Source: Myxococcota bacterium
GTDB taxonomy: Bacteria; Myxococcota_A; UBA796; JAFGLY01
DNA length: 64,000 nucleotides
Assembly: GCA_024276675.1 (NCBI GenBank)
Contig: JAJRWT010000037.1
Span: 55,168 to 119,167, forward strand
Direction of reading: 5' to 3'
Both the position numbers and the translations under genes were made by a program. Shown in pieces: positions 42,720 to 51,677 of this stretch (within the stretch, counting starts at the first letter, position 1; each line of letters starts with the position of its first letter). The notes beneath the pieces were generated by a model. That model did no database searches, had not been told where the DNA came from, and saw nothing but the letters and a program-made list of their open reading frames with translations.

Positions 42720-43412
42720 TCAGTAGACCAGGTCCTCGATTTCGCTTTCCACCTGGCCCTGGAAGGTGTAGTCGTAGTTGGAATACTCGATGACCATGTC
42801 TGAAGAGATCACGTAGGTACGTGTCCGGGTGCTGCTGCCGGTCCAATCCAACGCGATGGAACCATCTTCGTCGAACAACACGGTGTCAAGGTCGTAGGTG
42901 GCGGCCCACTCCGCGGCGTCGTCCTGTTGGGCGGTGGTGCCCATGGCGTCAAGCAGCAGCACAGCCACGGTCTGTACGCCGTAGGACGAAAAAGAGGACT
43001 GAATGTCGGGGAGGAAGGAACAAATCTGGATGAAATCATCACCCTGGCCATAGCCCAGGGCCAGAACCACGGGGCCACTGTCGTGCTGGTAGAGCCGCCA
43101 TTCATTACCGCCCTGGTCGTCGGCCACGAGATTGTAGGCGATATCACCCAGGGAGTAGCCCGTGCCCTCGTATGGGGGGGCCGTATCGGCGGTGTCGGAG
43201 GAAGTGTCTTCCGCGGTGTCGACCGCCGTGTCCAGGACGGTATCGGTGGAGGTGCCGGAGGTGTCGTTCAGATAGGTTCCGCCCTCGGGTTGGACATCGG
43301 GGTCCCCCCCCCCACGAAAGGAAGGAGGGTCGTTGGTGGCACAGGCGTATACCACCACACCCACGGCCGAAAGAAGAACCAGGAACAGACCAGTGGAGGG
43401 TATTCTTGCCAT
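42720..43412 (-). CDS. Thioredoxin-fold (redoxin-like) lipoprotein lacking CxxC
   Basis: A 230-residue lipoprotein (signal ending VVVYAC, Cys24; start at 43412 with AAGGG upstream). A Thr/Asp-rich linker (TVLDTAVDTAEDTSSDTADT, residues about 51-71) leads into a redoxin-like domain: YSLGDIAYNLVADDQGGNEW, VLALGYGQGDD, YGVQTVAVLLLDAMG, YDLDTVLFDEDGSIALDW and TYVISSDMVIEY match the AhpC/TSA-type strand order. The place normally holding a CxxC or peroxidatic Cys reads DDFIQICSFLP, with one Cys, so classical thiol-disulfide chemistry is doubtful. It may be a structural or binding member. Confidence 0.75.
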   Translation of the reverse strand: MARIPSTGLFLVLLSAVGVVVYACATNDPPSFRGGGDPDVQPEGGTYLNDTSGTSTDTVLDTAVDTAEDTSSDTADTAPPYEGTGYSLGDIAYNLVADDQGGNEWRLYQHDSGPVVLALGYGQGDDFIQICSFLPDIQSSFSSYGVQTVAVLLLDAMGTTAQQDDAAEWAATYDLDTVLFDEDGSIALDWTGSSTRTRTYVISSDMVIEYSNYDYTFQGQVESEIEDLVY

Positions 43413-43523
43413 TTTCAACCCTTGGCGTTGGGGGACCAACAGGACAAACTCGGCACCAATACTACCACAGAAGCTGCGCCCACATGCGCTGGACAACTGT
43501 CAACCATGATTCTTGCTGGTTTT

Positions 43524-44300
43524 TCAGAGCAACCAATCCATGCAGGCCGAGTCGGTTACCTGGCCATCGACGGTTCTCGAGGCGCATGAATCACAGACTG
43601 CGGCCCCGTCGAACTCCAAGGAATGTGGCCGGTCGGTGTCGATGACCGCGCTCCCGCTGGCTGGTTCCAGTGGACAAAGATCCGTATCGACGCTCCAGGC
43701 GCCATGTATGGTGGCGGGTTCAAGGTCGGCCGAGGCCACGACACCGGAGACGGTCAGGTCGTAGCGTACGGGAAAGCCGGTCAATGGGAAAAGGGTGTAC
43801 ACCAGGTCCACCGTGGTGAGGTCCATGGCCGAATCCTGCCCGGAACAGGCGCGTACCGGACCGCCGCAGGAACTCACGCCTACGTCCATGATGAGCAGAT
43901 CCCCGTTCAGGGTGAGTTCCACGGCTCCGTCCAGGTAGAAGGCAGAGTCCGGCTCGTCCTGGTTGGACACGAAAAACCGGTCGCCGGCCACCATGGCTCC
44001 CTCGTTGGTCTGGAACAGTTCCAGCTCGCCATCCACCAGCAGGGATGAGCCGGTGGAGCACTCGTTGCTCCAGATGAGGCGGTGGACTGTCGGATCCATG
44101 TGGGAACCCGTACAGGTCTGGTCCACGGGCAGGAACAGATCCAGGTCTTCCACCAGCGCCAGCCAGTCGTCGGGCTGCGCCAACGCAAAGGCTTCAGCCA
44201 CGCCTGCCAGTTCCGATGACTCCAGGACCTGGGGAACCGAATCGCCACGGGGAAGTCCGCAGGCGGTCAGCAGCATGGAGATGGGCCAGAAGAGCTTCAT
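43524..44300 (-). CDS. Predicted lipoprotein, unknown function
   Basis: A 258-residue protein with lipobox SMLLTAC (Cys14). The mature part is acidic and beta-rich with about ten cysteines, including a terminal CDSCASRTVDGQVTDSACMDWLL. Segment AVELTLNGDLLIMDVGV suggests a lectin-like or jelly-roll domain, but I recognise no family. It is divergent from the EpmB-like gene. An inverted repeat TTTGA-N8-TCAAA (44319-44336) lies in the 140-base promoter gap. Confidence 0.75.
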   Translation of the reverse strand: MKLFWPISMLLTACGLPRGDSVPQVLESSELAGVAEAFALAQPDDWLALVEDLDLFLPVDQTCTGSHMDPTVHRLIWSNECSTGSSLLVDGELELFQTNEGAMVAGDRFFVSNQDEPDSAFYLDGAVELTLNGDLLIMDVGVSSCGGPVRACSGQDSAMDLTTVDLVYTLFPLTGFPVRYDLTVSGVVASADLEPATIHGAWSVDTDLCPLEPASGSAVIDTDRPHSLEFDGAAVCDSCASRTVDGQVTDSACMDWLL

Positions 44301-44440
44301 GTACACTGTTTAGGTCACTTTGATCGGAAAGTCAAAACGAATTCGGCACAACCTGACACCCCTTCCCTCGTGGGTTACCGGGTGGCTCACCAGAGAGCGT
44401 CACGACCAGTCCAACGAAACAGTTCCGTCAGGGGGAATCC

Positions 44441-45769
44441 ATGCCTTCCTGGGAGGGGCTCGCTGCCGCCCGGTGGCAACGCCTGCCGGGCTTTCGCACC
44501 ACGACAGCCCGACAATGGGCCGATCCCGCCTGGCAGATACGGAATTCCGCCAGGTCCGTACAGGATCTGCGTTCAATCCTTGGCGACCTCGTTCCTGACA
44601 GCTTCTACGAGGATCTGGCCCGTGATCAGGCTGGCTCGGCTCCCATGCCGCTGGGTCTCAGTCCCCATTGGCTGTCCCTCATCCGCTGGGAACGGGCCCT
44701 GGAATGTCCGCTCCGGCGCTACACCCTGCCACTGCACGGCGAACGCAGGAATCCTCCATCCCATCCCATGGCACGGCCCGACCCCCTGCGTGAATCCGTC
44801 TCCAGCCCAGCTCCGGGTCTGATCCGCCGCTATCCCAGCACTGTCCTGGTGCTGCTGTCCCACAACTGCCCGGTGCTGTGCGGGTACTGTTCCCGCATGA
44901 GAAACAGGCGAACCGGGGCAGCACCATTCCAGCCCCATTCCCGGGACGAAGCCCTCCTCCGTTCCCTGCACGCCATGGAGCCGGTGGAAGACATCCTGGT
45001 TTCGGGGGGAGACCTGTCCATGGTGCCCATGGATCGCCTGGAGCCCTTTCTTGGCTCTTTGTTGGACATCCGGAGCCTCAGGGAAATCAGGCTTGCCACC
45101 AGGGCCCCGGTGGCCCTGCCCCAGTGGGTCATGCAGCCCCGCTTGCTGCTCATGCTCGAAAAACTCACCGGCGAAGCCGCCTCCAGGGGCATTCGAATCT
45201 CGCTGCAAACCCAAGTGAACCATCCTCAGGCCATCACGTCCGCCACCGTCAACGCCGTCGCTGCCTTGAAACAAGCGGGACTGGCCGAGGTCCGGAACCA
45301 GGCCGTCCTCCTGGCTGGGGTCAACGACCAGCCCGACACCATGCTTCGACTACATCGCAAGCTGTGGTTGGAAGCCGACATCTTACCCTATTACGTCTTT
45401 CTGTGCGAACTGCTCCCCGGAGTGGAACACTGGAGGGTTCCCCTGGCCAGGGCGGTTGATATCCAGGAAGAACTACAGGGGATGCTTCCCGGCTTTCTCA
45501 CTCCTCGTTTCAGGGTGGACCTGGTGGGCCTTGGGAAGCGCTCCCTGGATTCCCGGAAGGGTCATGACCCGATACTGGGCCTGCACTGGTGGAGAGGGCT
45601 CCCTCCAATGCTCCCGCATGGCACCACCCACCACGACGCCACAGCGATCACCGCCGTCTATCCCGACCCACTGCATACGCTTTCAGAAGAAGGGCGCCAG
45701 CGTTGGCAGAAACCCTGGCGAGAGATCCTGTCCCAACTCCCGGAAGCGCTCCAGGAAGTACCGCAATGA
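44441..45769 (+). CDS. KamA/EpmB-family radical SAM aminomutase-like protein
   Basis: A 442-residue protein related to lysine 2,3-aminomutase and to EpmB, which makes beta-lysine for EF-P modification. Cys143-x3-Cys147-x2-Cys150 (CPVLCGYC) lies after RRYPSTVLVLL. EDILVSGGDLSMVP and EIRLATRAPVALPQW are the conserved barrel motifs. RISLQTQVNHPQAIT and VRNQAVLLAGVND match aminomutase substrate/loop motifs. The PLP-lysine motif is diverged: FRVDLVGLGKRSLDS replaces the usual PGGGGK. It is longer than EpmB (~340), and its stop overlaps the start of the EpmA-like gene (45766-45769), strongly suggesting a shared EF-P pathway. Confidence 0.83.
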   Translation: MPSWEGLAAARWQRLPGFRTTTARQWADPAWQIRNSARSVQDLRSILGDLVPDSFYEDLARDQAGSAPMPLGLSPHWLSLIRWERALECPLRRYTLPLHGERRNPPSHPMARPDPLRESVSSPAPGLIRRYPSTVLVLLSHNCPVLCGYCSRMRNRRTGAAPFQPHSRDEALLRSLHAMEPVEDILVSGGDLSMVPMDRLEPFLGSLLDIRSLREIRLATRAPVALPQWVMQPRLLLMLEKLTGEAASRGIRISLQTQVNHPQAITSATVNAVAALKQAGLAEVRNQAVLLAGVNDQPDTMLRLHRKLWLEADILPYYVFLCELLPGVEHWRVPLARAVDIQEELQGMLPGFLTPRFRVDLVGLGKRSLDSRKGHDPILGLHWWRGLPPMLPHGTTHHDATAITAVYPDPLHTLSEEGRQRWQKPWREILSQLPEALQEVPQ

Positions 45770-46824
45770 GCGATCCCACAGCCTCCGGGCAGCGGCCTCG
45801 ATTCCCTCGAGAACAGCGTGCCCAGGCCATCATCAGGCGTTCCGCAGCCCTTCGCTACATTCGCGACTTCTTTCACCGGAGAGGCTTCGTGGAAGCCGAT
45901 CCCCCCCTCCTGCTGGACGGTGTGCCCACCGAATCCACCATCCAACCTTTCCGGGTTCGACTCAGGCGGCTCTCCGGCCTGGAAACCCGCTACCTGCCCA
46001 CCTCGCCCGAAGCCGGCCTGAAGAAAGCCCTGGCAACATTGAAGCGTCCCTGCTTCGAGATTGGTCACGCCTTCCGGAACGGCGAAGAAGAAGGCCATCT
46101 CCACCGCGCCCACTTCAGGATGGTGGAGTGGTATCGCATCGACTCCGACTACCGCGATATCCTGGCCGATGCCGTCCAACTGTTGCGCGGGCTGTACGAC
46201 CTGCTGGAGGCCCAACCAGGCGGCGACCTCCCCCTTGCCTGCACAGAGATCCACTCCCCCTGGCAAGAGATCTCCGTGAGCCAGGCGCTGAAGCGTTACT
46301 CCGATGTATCCCTGGAGGGCCCACGGGATCTGGAGCTGCTGCCCCACATCCTGAAGGAACGTGGCCTGGGCTCCGCGCAAACCTGGCAGGATGCCCTCTG
46401 CACCCTGCTGGCGCTGGAGGTGGAACCACGCCTGGGCTGGAGGCGCCCCACCGTGCTGCTGGACTACCCCACGGGACTGGCCTCCCAGGCTCGCCCCCAC
46501 CCTCAACAGCCCTGGTTGGCCCAGCAGTTCGAACTCTTCATCGCGGGTGTGGAACTGGGCAACTGTTACTCCGAGATAACTGATCCCCGGCAGCAGCGGC
46601 TGGCCTTCCAGGCGGAGCGGCGTCGCGGCCTGGCGAGCCCCGCCACCCCCCCGGGATCGGCTCCCGTGGACCCGGACTACCTGGATGCCCTGGCAAATCT
46701 GCCGGATCGCTGCGCCGGAGGTTCCCTTGGCCTGGATCGCGTACTGATGGTTCTCAGCGGCGCCCACAGCCTGGACCAGGTGCGCCTGGACACACTCTGC
46801 CGGGGATCTTCGAGCCCGGAATGA
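45766..46824 (+). CDS. epmA: EF-P--(R)-beta-lysine ligase EpmA (GenX/PoxA)
   Basis: A 352-residue paralogue of the lysyl-tRNA synthetase catalytic core without the anticodon domain. It carries YLPTSPEAGLKKALA, the class II motif 2 region CFEIGHAFRNGEEEGHLHRAHFRMVEWYR (residues about 100-130, with Arg and Glu adenylation residues), FIAGVELGNCYSEI and motif 3 GGSLGLDRVLMVL. EpmA activates beta-lysine and attaches it to a conserved lysine of elongation factor P, relieving ribosome stalling at polyproline. The start overlaps the upstream aminomutase gene by ATGA, the arrangement expected of a two-step pathway. The efp gene itself is not in this window. Confidence 0.9.
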   Translation: MSDPTASGQRPRFPREQRAQAIIRRSAALRYIRDFFHRRGFVEADPPLLLDGVPTESTIQPFRVRLRRLSGLETRYLPTSPEAGLKKALATLKRPCFEIGHAFRNGEEEGHLHRAHFRMVEWYRIDSDYRDILADAVQLLRGLYDLLEAQPGGDLPLACTEIHSPWQEISVSQALKRYSDVSLEGPRDLELLPHILKERGLGSAQTWQDALCTLLALEVEPRLGWRRPTVLLDYPTGLASQARPHPQQPWLAQQFELFIAGVELGNCYSEITDPRQQRLAFQAERRRGLASPATPPGSAPVDPDYLDALANLPDRCAGGSLGLDRVLMVLSGAHSLDQVRLDTLCRGSSSPE

Positions 46825-46925
46825 CCCGCTCCGGGAGACCCACAGGCGACATGGGCGGCACGAGCCTCCCGGGGAACCCGAACACCTTCGCTCACCGACA
46901 ACACCACCAGAAGGTTCCACCAGAG

Positions 46926-47795
46926 ATGAAAACTCGCTTCTTTCGCATTCTGCTGGGCATGTTTTTCTGCTGCCTGCCCTGCTCGACCGCCTTTTCCCAG
47001 GTGAACACCGAGGCACTCCGACCCGAAACCGGAGACGACGGAATGTCCGGCAACGTCTCCATCTCCATCACCACCAAGACGGGCAACGTGGACTACTTCG
47101 ACGCCAGCGTCAGCGCCGGTGCCGCCTACCAGTGGGGGCACAACCTGCTCTTTGCATCGGCCTCGGGTCGATACGCCGCCAAGCGCACCAGGGACGACCG
47201 AATCGACTCTCCCGATGACGATCTCCTCTCCACCGACTCCCGTTACAGCAATTCCCAGCTCGTGGCGGCCAGGTACAACCGCCTCCTTGGCAGCCTGACG
47301 ACGGGGGAAGCCTTCGTCCAGGTGGAGTACAACGAGTTCCTGATGATGGACCTTCGAACCCTGGCGGGACTTGGCCTGCGGCTGCTCCTCGTGGACGACG
47401 ACAAGGCCTCCGCCTACGCTGGCACCGGCTACATGGCCGAATACGAGCGCCTGGATCCCGACGAAATATCGAGCTTTGAACAGCAGGTGACCCTGGCCCA
47501 CCGGATGACCAACTACGTGACCTTCTCCATCTCTCCATCCGACAATTCATCAATCTCCTCCACCAGCTACTTCCAGCCCTGCATAGACAACCCTGTGGAT
47601 TACAGGATTCTCAATGAATCGTCCTTGTCCCTGGAACTCACCGAGCGCCTGGCATGGACCCTCTCCTTCTACCTCCGCTACGACAGCGATCCCCCATACC
47701 TCTACCTGGACCCGGAAGAAGACATACCCGACGACGAGCGGCGCCTGCACTCCACCGACACCGAGATCTCCAACGTTTTCAGCCTGGAGTTTTGA
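46926..47795 (+). CDS. Outer-membrane DUF481-like protein
   Basis: A 289-residue exported protein (signal ending near FSQVN). The start is the ATG at 46926; longer versions starting at 46821 would overlap the previous gene. The mature part has alternating strands beginning GNVSISITTKTGNVDYFD, then LVAARYNRLLGSLTTGEAFV and LRYDSDPPYLYLDPEE, ending in SLEF, a terminal Phe typical of outer-membrane barrels. This order matches DUF481/YdiY-like porin-type proteins, whose functions are poorly known. It is separated from the next gene by a single base. Confidence 0.72.
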   Translation: MKTRFFRILLGMFFCCLPCSTAFSQVNTEALRPETGDDGMSGNVSISITTKTGNVDYFDASVSAGAAYQWGHNLLFASASGRYAAKRTRDDRIDSPDDDLLSTDSRYSNSQLVAARYNRLLGSLTTGEAFVQVEYNEFLMMDLRTLAGLGLRLLLVDDDKASAYAGTGYMAEYERLDPDEISSFEQQVTLAHRMTNYVTFSISPSDNSSISSTSYFQPCIDNPVDYRILNESSLSLELTERLAWTLSFYLRYDSDPPYLYLDPEEDIPDDERRLHSTDTEISNVFSLEF

Positions 47796-47796
47796 C

Positions 47797-48399
47797 ATGG
47801 GACCAAGCGGGGACAAAAGGACAGCGCCGGCCATCCACACGCTCATGGAGTCCCTGGAACTCAAGGATCTGCCAAGGAGTGGCTGGCTGGAAGCAGGATT
47901 GAAGAACCCCGAAACCGTGGCCGCCCACTCCTGGGGAGTAGCCTGGCTCGTGCTGGCCCTCTGCCCCCGGGAGCTGGACAGGGGGCTTGCGCTGGCCATG
48001 GCCGTGATTCATGACCTGGCGGAAGTCCGCGTTGGCGACATCACCCCTGGGGACCAAATCGATCCCCACCAGAAAAACGCGAGGGAGCGCGAAGCCTTGC
48101 GGGCCCTGCTGGCTCCCCTGGGGAGCGCCGCCCAGGGGTTGCTGGAACTCTGGGAAGAGTTGGAGGCGGGCCAGAGCGCCGAAGCGTGCTTCGTGCGGGC
48201 ATGTGACCGGCTGGACATGGGGTTGCAGGCCACCCACTATGCCAAGAAACGGCAGATGAACCCGGAAGAGTTCACGAAAAGCGCCTTGAACGCCATGAAC
48301 GACGAGCGCTTGCAGGCAATCCTGGAATCCGCGCCACGAGCAATTGATCACCCAGAAGACCCGGTCCAGCCACGGCCACGGGGCAGAGCCCCGTCATGA
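47797..48399 (+). CDS. HD-domain hydrolase, YfbR/HDDC2-like
   Basis: A 200-residue metal-dependent phosphohydrolase. NPETVAAHSWGVAWLVL supplies the first HD-domain His, VIHDLAEVRVGDITPGD carries the HD pair and downstream residues, and ACDRLDMGLQA supplies the final Asp. This is the pattern of YfbR-type 5'-deoxynucleotidases and HDDC2. A role removing 5'-phosphates from deoxynucleoside monophosphates is likely. It follows the outer-membrane gene by one base but shows no functional link. Convergent with the S9 peptidase gene, 7 bases apart. Confidence 0.85.
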   Translation: MGPSGDKRTAPAIHTLMESLELKDLPRSGWLEAGLKNPETVAAHSWGVAWLVLALCPRELDRGLALAMAVIHDLAEVRVGDITPGDQIDPHQKNAREREALRALLAPLGSAAQGLLELWEELEAGQSAEACFVRACDRLDMGLQATHYAKKRQMNPEEFTKSALNAMNDERLQAILESAPRAIDHPEDPVQPRPRGRAPS

Positions 48400-48406
48400 A
48401 CACGGC

Positions 48407-50389
48407 TCAGGTGCCGCGCAGGTGTGCATCGAGCCAACCAAGGACCGTGTCCCACCATAGCTGGCGGTTCCTGGGCTTGACCACCCAGTGGCCTTCGTCG
48501 CGGAAGTACAGCAGCCGGGATTCCACACCCCTTCGCTGCAAGGCCGTGAACAAGCCCAGGCCCTCGGCGGCCGTGCAACGAAAATCTTGTTCGCCCTGGA
48601 TGACCAACATGGGGGTTTTCATGTTTTCAACGTGGAGATGGGGCGAGTAGCGGCGGTATGCTTCCGGCGAGTCCCAGGGCAGACCGTCGAACTCCCACTC
48701 CGTGAACCACAGCTCGTCGGTGACCCAGGCCATCATTTCGGTATTGAAGATGCCGTCGTGGCTCACCAGGCACTTGAAGCGATCCGTGTGGCCGGCGATC
48801 CAGTTCACCATGAAACCACCGAAGCTGGCTCCAGCAGCAGCGCATCGCTGGCCATCACAGAACTCGAAGGTATCCAGCACGTAGTCGAAACCCCGCTGAA
48901 GGTCCTCGTAGCAGTCCCCTCCCCACTCGCCATGGATGGCATCCACGAAGTCCTGACCGTAGCCCGTGCTGCCCCGGGGGTTGATGGCCACCACCACGTA
49001 GCCAGGCGATGCGAAGAGTTGCAGGTTCCATCGTTCGTGGAAATCGGGGCCCCAGGCACCCTGCGGCCCTCCGTGGATGAGGAACACCACCGGGTACTTC
49101 CTGCCCTCCTGGAATCCGGGGGGTTTGAGCAGGAATCCGTGGATGCGCAAACCCTTGGCGCCCAGGTAGCCGAAGGGCTCCGGCTCGTTGAGGACCAGCC
49201 TGTCCATCACGGAGTCGTTGAGGCCAGTGATGGGAACCGGTTCGGAGCGGCCGAACCCCTGGCGCCAGATCTCGGGAGGAGACCGAAAGGTTTCGCGCAC
49301 GAAGACGATGGAGCTTCCGTCGGGTGTCCAGCGGGGTGAATGATCGGTGCAAGCCGCTGTGATGGGGCCAGGGGTACCGCCTTCGGAGGGAACCACGAAG
49401 AGCCGGACAGCTCCGGAATCTTCGGCGCTGAAACAGAGCCGGCTGCCGTCGGGGCTCCACTGCAATGGCCCGGCGGAGCGATCAAACCCCGGGGCCAACT
49501 CGCGGGTAGTGCGACGACGGCGATCATGAACGAGGATTTCGCGCCGGTCCGACTCGTAACCGGCGCGAAGCATCCCACAATAGGCGATGTAGCGCCCATC
49601 GGGAGAATAGGCGGGGAAGGCGTTGCAGCCGGGCCAGGGGCTGATGCGCCTGGGAGTCCCCCCCTCCGCCGGGATGACCCACAGGTTGGTGTTGGTTGAC
49701 CAGGCCTGTTCCGATTCCCTCAAGGACACGAAGCACACTTCGGTACCATCGGGAGAGATGGCATAGTCGGGGTGACCGGTGAGGGATCTGGGCGGCACGG
49801 GCCAAGGGCCCGGCACGAGATCCCTGGCTTCTCCGGTTGCCACGTCAACCACGAACAGATGGTCCACCTTGCCCTCGGTCCAGGAATCCCAGTGCCGGAA
49901 CATGAGTTCCCCGGCCACTATGGGCGCGGGACCGTCGCTGCCAGGCGAGGAGGAATCCTGGCCGCCCACAGGCTCATGGCCAGGAGCTTCCACCTTGACC
50001 GGCGAGATGACCAGGAGTTTTCTGCCGTCGGGAAACCAGACCGGCCTCCTGGCCCCCAGAGCCAGCCTGGTGAGTTGCCTGGCTTCTCCTCCGGTGCTGG
50101 GGAGCAGCCAGATCTGGCTGGTACCGCTCCGGTTGGACGTAAAGGCCAGGTACTGGCCGTCAGGAGAAAAGGCGGGATCCGCGTTGCTCGTCCCGGCGTT
50201 TGTCAACTGCCGCGGCTCGCCCCCTCCAGGGTCAACCCGGAAGATATGGCGAATGTTGGTGTTCTTGTCCCAGGATGGTTGAACAACCGTGAACACGAGG
50301 TCCCGGCCATCGGGCGACAGCACGGGTTGGCTCGCTCGGCGCTGATCCAGAAAGTCCTTGAATCGGAATGGGTATCGTTCGGTTTTCAT
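48407..50389 (-). CDS. S9-family serine peptidase (acylaminoacyl-peptidase/DPP-like)
   Basis: A 660-residue cytosolic-looking peptidase. The start at 50389 is the ATG of MKTERYPFRF; no signal peptide is present. Residues 1-380 form a WD/PD40-type beta-propeller (repeated SPDGR, SPDGQYLAFTSN, SPDGSRLCFSAED). The C-terminal alpha/beta-hydrolase domain has VVFLIHGGPQG and the triad Ser522 (GASFGG), Asp602 (GEQDFRC) and His634 (DEGHW). The family releases N-acylated amino acids or dipeptides from short peptides, with the propeller restricting substrate size. Confidence 0.9.
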   Translation of the reverse strand: MKTERYPFRFKDFLDQRRASQPVLSPDGRDLVFTVVQPSWDKNTNIRHIFRVDPGGGEPRQLTNAGTSNADPAFSPDGQYLAFTSNRSGTSQIWLLPSTGGEARQLTRLALGARRPVWFPDGRKLLVISPVKVEAPGHEPVGGQDSSSPGSDGPAPIVAGELMFRHWDSWTEGKVDHLFVVDVATGEARDLVPGPWPVPPRSLTGHPDYAISPDGTEVCFVSLRESEQAWSTNTNLWVIPAEGGTPRRISPWPGCNAFPAYSPDGRYIAYCGMLRAGYESDRREILVHDRRRRTTRELAPGFDRSAGPLQWSPDGSRLCFSAEDSGAVRLFVVPSEGGTPGPITAACTDHSPRWTPDGSSIVFVRETFRSPPEIWRQGFGRSEPVPITGLNDSVMDRLVLNEPEPFGYLGAKGLRIHGFLLKPPGFQEGRKYPVVFLIHGGPQGAWGPDFHERWNLQLFASPGYVVVAINPRGSTGYGQDFVDAIHGEWGGDCYEDLQRGFDYVLDTFEFCDGQRCAAAGASFGGFMVNWIAGHTDRFKCLVSHDGIFNTEMMAWVTDELWFTEWEFDGLPWDSPEAYRRYSPHLHVENMKTPMLVIQGEQDFRCTAAEGLGLFTALQRRGVESRLLYFRDEGHWVVKPRNRQLWWDTVLGWLDAHLRGT

Positions 50390-50544
50390 CTGTGGGTTTC
50401 CACCTGGTGCTGGAGCGTCCCGAAACGTGGGAATAATCAATGAACTGAAGGCGGCGGCACTATAGCCCATCCCCACCGCTCCCGGCCAAGACTCCTGAAT
50501 GTCCCATCCCAGCCGATGGAACATCGCCAGTGGTCCAGGAGAGT

Positions 50545-51522
50545 TCAGGAAAGGTCTTCGACCCAGTCCAGGAGCCTTCGAACATCGGCCCAGCGGGTCC
50601 GGTTCCCCGGCGCTCCCAGGATGGTCAACACCACGCGCCGGCCCTGATTGGTCTGTACCGCCGCAGTGAAGCAGTAACGAGCGGTGTCGGTGTACCCGGT
50701 CTTGGCGGCCATGAAGAGCAGGTCGCGACGGGCGATGAGCTTGTTGGTGCTGAAGAGGCGCCTGGGCGCCTTGTTGTCGTAGAGTACATCCCAGTAGGGG
50801 GATGAAGCCACCGTGGAAAGGAGCGGGTGTGCCGCCACCGCCAGCGTGGCCTTGGCCATGTCCCTGGCGGTGGAGAGATCGTCGTCCTCCAGGCCCGAAG
50901 GATCCGTCCAGGTGGAATCCAGCAGGTTCAACTCCCTGCTCACCTGCGCCATGCGCCGAATGAAGGGATCCACGTCCATGCCGGCAATGCTGGCCATGGC
51001 ATAGGCGGCACGGTTGTCGGAGGCCACCAGGGCGGCGCCCAGGGCATCCCAACCGGCCATGCAGTCATCGGTCCACAGGCGAGAGGGTGCCCCGCTGCGG
51101 GTGGGATAGTGCTCGGGACCCACGCAAAAATGGGCCTCCAGATCAGGATGCACAGACACGAGGGCGAGCCCGGCCACCAGCTTGGTCAACGAGGCCACCG
51201 GCTGTATGTAGTCGGGGTTCTTCTGGTAGATGACCTGGGCCGCATCCATGTCGAACACGATGGCGGAGGGGGAACGCAGCCTGGGGCCCCCAGTGGGCCC
51301 ATCCTGCTCCAGGAACTCCAGCAGGTCCAACTCGGTGCCCCGCGGAAACCAGTCCGGAGGCACCCAGGCCATGGGAACGGTGGCACTGCTCCGGGATGCC
51401 ATGGAGGCGACGCTGGGCACCATGAGCAGGCGCACGGCGATGATCAACAACACGACGACGACGAAGGTGGAAAAAACACGCAGGAGCAGTTTCAGTGACA
51501 CGGCAGCCTCAGTAGTTCCCAT
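50545..51522 (-). CDS. D-alanyl-D-alanine carboxypeptidase (S11, PBP5-like)
   Basis: A 325-residue penicillin-binding protein trimming peptidoglycan stem peptides. A membrane segment (residues about 10-35) anchors it, and the catalytic domain holds Ser111-x-x-Lys114 (SLTK), SDN at 168-170 and KTG at 274-276, the three active-site motifs. The usual second C-terminal domain of PBP5 is absent. The ATG at 51522 lies inside the left terminal inverted repeat of the dispersed element at 51515-51677, preceded by GGGAGG about 8 bases away that is also inside the element. The next gene boundary on this strand is 156 bases downstream. Confidence 0.88.
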   Translation of the reverse strand: MGTTEAAVSLKLLLRVFSTFVVVVLLIIAVRLLMVPSVASMASRSSATVPMAWVPPDWFPRGTELDLLEFLEQDGPTGGPRLRSPSAIVFDMDAAQVIYQKNPDYIQPVASLTKLVAGLALVSVHPDLEAHFCVGPEHYPTRSGAPSRLWTDDCMAGWDALGAALVASDNRAAYAMASIAGMDVDPFIRRMAQVSRELNLLDSTWTDPSGLEDDDLSTARDMAKATLAVAAHPLLSTVASSPYWDVLYDNKAPRRLFSTNKLIARRDLLFMAAKTGYTDTARYCFTAAVQTNQGRRVVLTILGAPGNRTRWADVRRLLDWVEDLS

Positions 51523-51677
51523 CCGGAAAAGCCTCCCTTCGCCGAAGCTGCCCATTCCTTCGCCAGGCACGCCCGCGCAACCACTTGAAATAGCGCTGCT
51601 ATTCCGGCGGGTTGCGCCGACGTACCTGGCTCGAAAGCGACTCGCCCCGGCTCGGTCCGCCTTTTCCGGATGGGAAC
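51515..51677. repeat. Dispersed element A, complete copy with 17-bp inverted terminal repeats
   Basis: GTTCCCATCCGGAAAAG at 51515-51531 is the exact reverse complement of 51661-51677. Between them is a conserved core that includes the hairpin AATAGCGCTGCTATT (51589-51603) and a tcgaaagcgactcgccccgg block. There is no coding capacity. Its left end supplies the start codon and ribosome-binding site of the adjacent carboxypeptidase gene. Relatives lie at 63853-64000, 60745-60930, 62881-62940, 4577-4612 and 29494-29511. Confidence 0.8.

Noticed and set aside
43308..43318. C-rich tract in the redoxin-like lipoprotein as a frameshift site
   Set aside because: The reading frame continues normally through it, as at 31226 and 40062.
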